A stretch of 26,798 nucleotides of DNA from an uncultured Selenomonas sp. (GTDB lineage Bacteria > Bacillota > Negativicutes > Selenomonadales > Selenomonadaceae): the NCBI GenBank assembly GCA_934202005.1, contig CAKPXP010000022.1:1-26798 (forward strand), given 5' to 3'. A model generated the notes under the pieces. That model saw only the letters and a program-made list of their open reading frames with translations, did no database searches and was not told the origin of the DNA. The translations under genes were made by a program, and so were the position numbers. Shown here piece after piece: positions 24,359-26,798 of the stretch. Positions within the stretch are counted from its first letter, which is position 1. Every line of letters starts with the position of its first letter.

Positions 24359-24835
24359 ATGGTAGCAAAGATGAAAAACTGCCCATCGTGCGGGCGTATT
24401 TTCGTGCCGATGAACGCGACGCAGCGCCTGTGCCCCGACTGCATGGAGAAGCTGCGCGAGAAGGAGCATGAGGTGGTCGAATACGTGCGTGACCATCCGA
24501 AGATCAAGGTCAACGAGCTCATCGAGGCCACCGGTGCGCCGGAGTCGATGATCAAGCGCATGATCCGCGAGGGCCGGTTCATCCAGGTCGGCGTGCGTAT
24601 GACGTACCCGTGTGAGAAATGCGGCGCGCCCATCACGCAGGGAAAGCTCTGCGCAAACTGCGCGGAGGCGCTCAAGAGCGAACTGCAGAGCGCGGCGGCG
24701 AAGATCATCGCGGACCGCGATGCAAAACGCGTTCCCGCAAAACGCGGCAGCCAGGAGCATGCGTCGGCGTTCCGCTCCGAGCGCGACCGCCAGGGCGGCA
24801 GCGCGGGCAGCAAGCGCTACCGCGGCCTGCACTGA
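24359..24835 (+). CDS. yvyF: Flagellar operon zinc-finger protein, YvyF family
   Basis: A 158-residue cytosolic protein with two cysteine pairs at each end of a helical core: CPSCGR with CPDCME near the N-terminus, and CEKCGAP with CANCAEA near residue 85-100. Between is a helix-turn-helix-like segment (DHPKIKVNELIEATGAPESMIKRMIREGRF). This pattern matches the YvyF-type flagellar operon protein adjacent to flgM in Bacilli. The C-terminus is basic and low-complexity. The start is supported by AGGGAG. The 97-bp upstream gap has no clear sigma-28 promoter. Confidence 0.8.
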   Translation: MVAKMKNCPSCGRIFVPMNATQRLCPDCMEKLREKEHEVVEYVRDHPKIKVNELIEATGAPESMIKRMIREGRFIQVGVRMTYPCEKCGAPITQGKLCANCAEALKSELQSAAAKIIADRDAKRVPAKRGSQEHASAFRSERDRQGGSAGSKRYRGLH

Positions 24836-24907
24836 GCAGAGCGAGGCATAAAATGCTGTAAGAGAAAGAGCGAGAGAGAAAATAAAAGATAACGCGGTAT
24901 AACGGCG

Positions 24908-24937
24908 AAAAAGCAGGAGTTAAGTCTCCTGCTTTTT
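24908..24937. terminator. Bidirectional intrinsic terminator between yvyF and flgM
   Basis: Perfect 12-bp arms aaaaagcaggag / ctcctgcttttt, loop ttaagt. It should separate yvyF from the flgM unit unless it is read through, implying that flgM has its own promoter between 24938 and 25056. I see no consensus promoter there. Confidence 0.85.
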
Positions 24938-25056
24938 CTGTCGATAGCTCTAACAGAAGAATCAAGGAAGCGCTGAGACAATCGGCGCCTTTCCTGCAGC
25001 GGCCTCTATGCGGGGGAATCCCAATCAGTCCGCTGCCTATGCAAGGTGGTGAAAAC

Positions 25057-25335
25057 ATGATCGTAAACAACAATATCCAGTCCGTTACAACGCTCTACGG
25101 TTCCGCACAGGCGGCGCCCTCCTACCGCAGCAAGGCGGCGGGCAAGGCCGCGCAGCAGGATGAGGTCGTCATCTCGGAGGCGGGGCAGAGCTTCAGCGAT
25201 ATGCTGCAGAAACTCCGTAGCGGCGACGAGGTGCGTCAGGAGAAGGTAGACGCTTACACGCAGGCCATCGAGAGCGGCACCTACCATGTCGATGCCAAGG
25301 ACATCGCCGCGAAGATGCTCGGCCTCATGATCTGA
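25057..25335 (+). CDS. flgM: Anti-sigma-28 factor FlgM
   Basis: A 92-residue protein. The C-terminal sigma-binding helices are recognisable (EEVVISEAGQ-like segment VVISEAGQSFSDMLQKL, then VDAYTQAIESGTYHVDAKDIAAKML). FlgM holds the flagellar sigma factor inactive until the hook-basal body is complete and FlgM is exported. The start at 25057 is preferred over an upstream ATG at 25039, because family proteins begin MI-x-N and a purine-rich site (aaggtgg) precedes it. flgN-type chaperones follow. Confidence 0.93.
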   Translation: MIVNNNIQSVTTLYGSAQAAPSYRSKAAGKAAQQDEVVISEAGQSFSDMLQKLRSGDEVRQEKVDAYTQAIESGTYHVDAKDIAAKMLGLMI

Positions 25336-25403
25336 GGATTCCGTGCCGCTGGAAGCGATTCCCAAAGGATGCGGCATGATCGCGGCAGGACAGGAGAGAC
25401 AGC

Positions 25404-25889
25404 ATGTGGCAGGAACTCATTGAGACACTCAACGAACTCAACAAGACATACCGCGCGCTCATCGCGCTCAGCGAGAAGAAGCACAAGGCTCTCATCGTCA
25501 TCGACCTCAAATCCATCGAGGCCATGAATGGGGAGGAAGCAAAACTCACGCAGCGCATCCGCGCACTGGAGACGAAACGTCAGAAAGCCCTCATCGACCT
25601 GGCTGTGGAAAACCGGGCGATCACGAAAGACACAAAGATGAAGGATCTCGCCCGCTTCGCTTCGACATCGAACCACAGGCTGCTCATCGAGAAACTCCAC
25701 GCCGCGCTCGACGCCTCGACGAAGCGCGCGCAGGAGCTCGCTGAGAATAACCGCGTCCTCATCGAGGGCGCGCTTTCCGCTGTGACCTATCATCTGAACC
25801 GCATCGGCGGCACGAAGGTGGAGCCGACGTATGGCAGCGGCGGACAGGAGGTGCTCTCGCATGGCAGGAATTTTGAGTACGACGCCTGA
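25404..25889 (+). CDS. flgN: FlgN-family flagellar chaperone
   Basis: A 161-residue, mostly helical protein. Long amphipathic helices (MWQELIETLNELNKTYRALIALSEKKHKAL without gaps in heptad pattern) and a C-terminal GALSAVTYHLNRIGGTKVEPTYG match the FlgN fold. FlgN escorts the hook-filament junction proteins FlgK and FlgL to the export gate. It overlaps the start of the next gene. Its position between flgM and flgK is the expected one. Confidence 0.85.
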   Translation: MWQELIETLNELNKTYRALIALSEKKHKALIVIDLKSIEAMNGEEAKLTQRIRALETKRQKALIDLAVENRAITKDTKMKDLARFASTSNHRLLIEKLHAALDASTKRAQELAENNRVLIEGALSAVTYHLNRIGGTKVEPTYGSGGQEVLSHGRNFEYDA

Positions 25890-26364
25890 ACTGCTCCAAG
25901 AGGGCGTGGGACTCCTCAAGCAGGAGCTCCTGCTCGGCACTGAGGCGCTGCAGGCGGCGCAGCAGCTGCGCGCCCTGCTGCGGGAACGCACGCCCGGGCA
26001 GGCGATGCCCGGGGCACTCGGGCGGCTCGAGCGTGTGCTCGGGCAGCTCACGCAGCTCAGCCGCAGGCTCGATGACTTTTTGGCGCGGACGGGCGCAGCA
26101 CGCCTGACCGCTTTTTTTACGGCGCAGCCGCCCTCGCAGCTGCGGACGGGCGCCCTCGCGCTGCTCGCACGCGCCACGTCACAGCAGCGCGCGCTGCGGC
26201 GCGAGCTCGCGGGTGCACAGGCGCTGCTCGCGCAGGGCAAGGCGTTCGCGGACTTCCATGTGAACATCATGAACCAAACCGTCGCGAGCGACACTTACAC
26301 GAAGCCGGGCGGCGAGTCCCCTGAGCTCCTGCGCGGCCGCAAGATGTTCGACGCGAACGTCTGA
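25861..26364 (+). CDS. Second FlgN-like protein
   Basis: A 167-residue, mainly helical, Leu/Ala/Arg-rich protein. The C-terminal segment FHVNIMNQTVASDTYTKPGG resembles the end of FlgN proteins, and the N-terminal helix ELLQEGVGLLKQELLLGTEAL resembles their start. It may be a diverged second chaperone or an adaptor; the sequence does not decide. The start at 25861 lies 9 nt after GGAGGT; a longer in-frame start at 25831 is possible. It overlaps flgN by 29 bp and precedes flgK by 66 bp. Confidence 0.65.
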   Translation: MAGILSTTPELLQEGVGLLKQELLLGTEALQAAQQLRALLRERTPGQAMPGALGRLERVLGQLTQLSRRLDDFLARTGAARLTAFFTAQPPSQLRTGALALLARATSQQRALRRELAGAQALLAQGKAFADFHVNIMNQTVASDTYTKPGGESPELLRGRKMFDANV

Positions 26365-26430
26365 GCGGTGCGGGAGTGATTCCCGGACATCGATTTGACG
26401 GAATAACACAGCAAGGAAAAGGTGATCTAT

Positions 26431-26798
26431 ATGCGTTCCACATTCGCAGGGCTCAACACGATGGTGCGGGGCATCTACGCGAACCAGCTCTCCCTCGATA
26501 CGACAGGGCACAACATCACGAACGCCGGGACGGAGGGCTATTCGCGCCAGAGCGTCAACCTCGCCGCCACGCGCGGCCAGCAGGTCTCGTCCATCTATGG
26601 GCAGGTCATGGTCGGCACGGGCGTCGACTCGACCTCTATCGAGCGTGCACGCAATGTCTACGCGGACAAGCAGTACTGGTCGGAGACGGCGCAGCAGCAA
26701 TACTATAAGACGCAGCAGACGAACTACGACAAGGTCGAGGCCATCTTCAACGACTCGGGCAACACGGGCGTTAAGAACGCCGTCACCGAGTTCTACAA
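26431..26798 (+). CDS. flgK: Flagellar hook-associated protein FlgK (partial)
   Basis: The first 122 residues of a rod/hook-family protein, cut by the window end. The N-terminal signature STFAGLNTMVRGIYANQLSLDTTGHNITNAGTEGYSRQ is diagnostic of FlgK-type hook-filament junction proteins. AAGGAAAAGGTG lies upstream of the start. FlgK is exported and joins hook to filament; the two preceding FlgN-like proteins are its likely chaperones. Confidence 0.93.
   Translation, partial: MRSTFAGLNTMVRGIYANQLSLDTTGHNITNAGTEGYSRQSVNLAATRGQQVSSIYGQVMVGTGVDSTSIERARNVYADKQYWSETAQQQYYKTQQTNYDKVEAIFNDSGNTGVKNAVTEFY

Noticed and set aside
24964..24976. aaggaagcgctga, identical to 13 bases of the repeat-family arm
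   Set aside because: No second arm or internal scaffold nearby beyond a poor complement; likely a chance match or very old relic.

Overview
The window reads like the chromosome of a GC-rich, flagellated, diderm-type Firmicute of the Negativicutes, most likely Selenomonas or a close relative. This is inference from gene content and order (rplU-prp-rpmA, obg-yhbY-proB-proA-nadD-yqeK-LCP-rsfS-cvfB, flgM-flgN-flgK), a C4-dicarboxylate transporter of anaerobic type, strong Shine-Dalgarno sites with several TTG starts, and GC-rich codon use. All intact genes lie on the plus strand. The only minus-strand gene is a broken dcuB-like transporter at the left end.

Layout. 1-5400 is a decaying, repeat-rich border. 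It holds a dcuB-like pseudogene with two compensating frameshifts, a small Cys-rich protein, a stub of a Gfo/Idh/MocA oxidoreductase, a LacI-type regulator, and five copies of a 100-190 bp inverted-repeat (MITE-like) element, one of which sits inside the rplU leader. 3957-13386 is a housekeeping block: ribosomal proteins L21 and L27 with the protease Prp that trims L27, then Obg, YhbY, proline synthesis (ProB, ProA), NadD, YqeK, an LCP cell-wall ligase, RsfS and a CvfB-like S1 protein, mostly overlapping or tightly spaced. 13551-14501 is cheV. 14502-15528 is a 1-kb stretch with no convincing protein gene but with convergent terminator-like structures and a minus-strand promoter; it may encode a structured non-coding RNA. 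15529-18121 carries yqeB, a comF-like gene and an intact Gfo/Idh/MocA oxidoreductase. 18323-20523 is ilvB-ilvN under a clear promoter. 20711-24261 is a metal operon: a Fur-like palindrome, a YtxH-like peptide, two proteins with cysteine-free HMA-like domains, and a P1B-type ATPase with an unusual SCG motif. 24359 to the end starts a flagellar operon (YvyF-like, FlgM, two FlgN-like proteins, partial FlgK).

The observations most worth following are the unexplained 1-kb region at 14502-15528, the inverted-repeat family whose arms co-vary between copies, and the metal ATPase operon. No complete mobile element, CRISPR array, tRNA or rRNA was seen.
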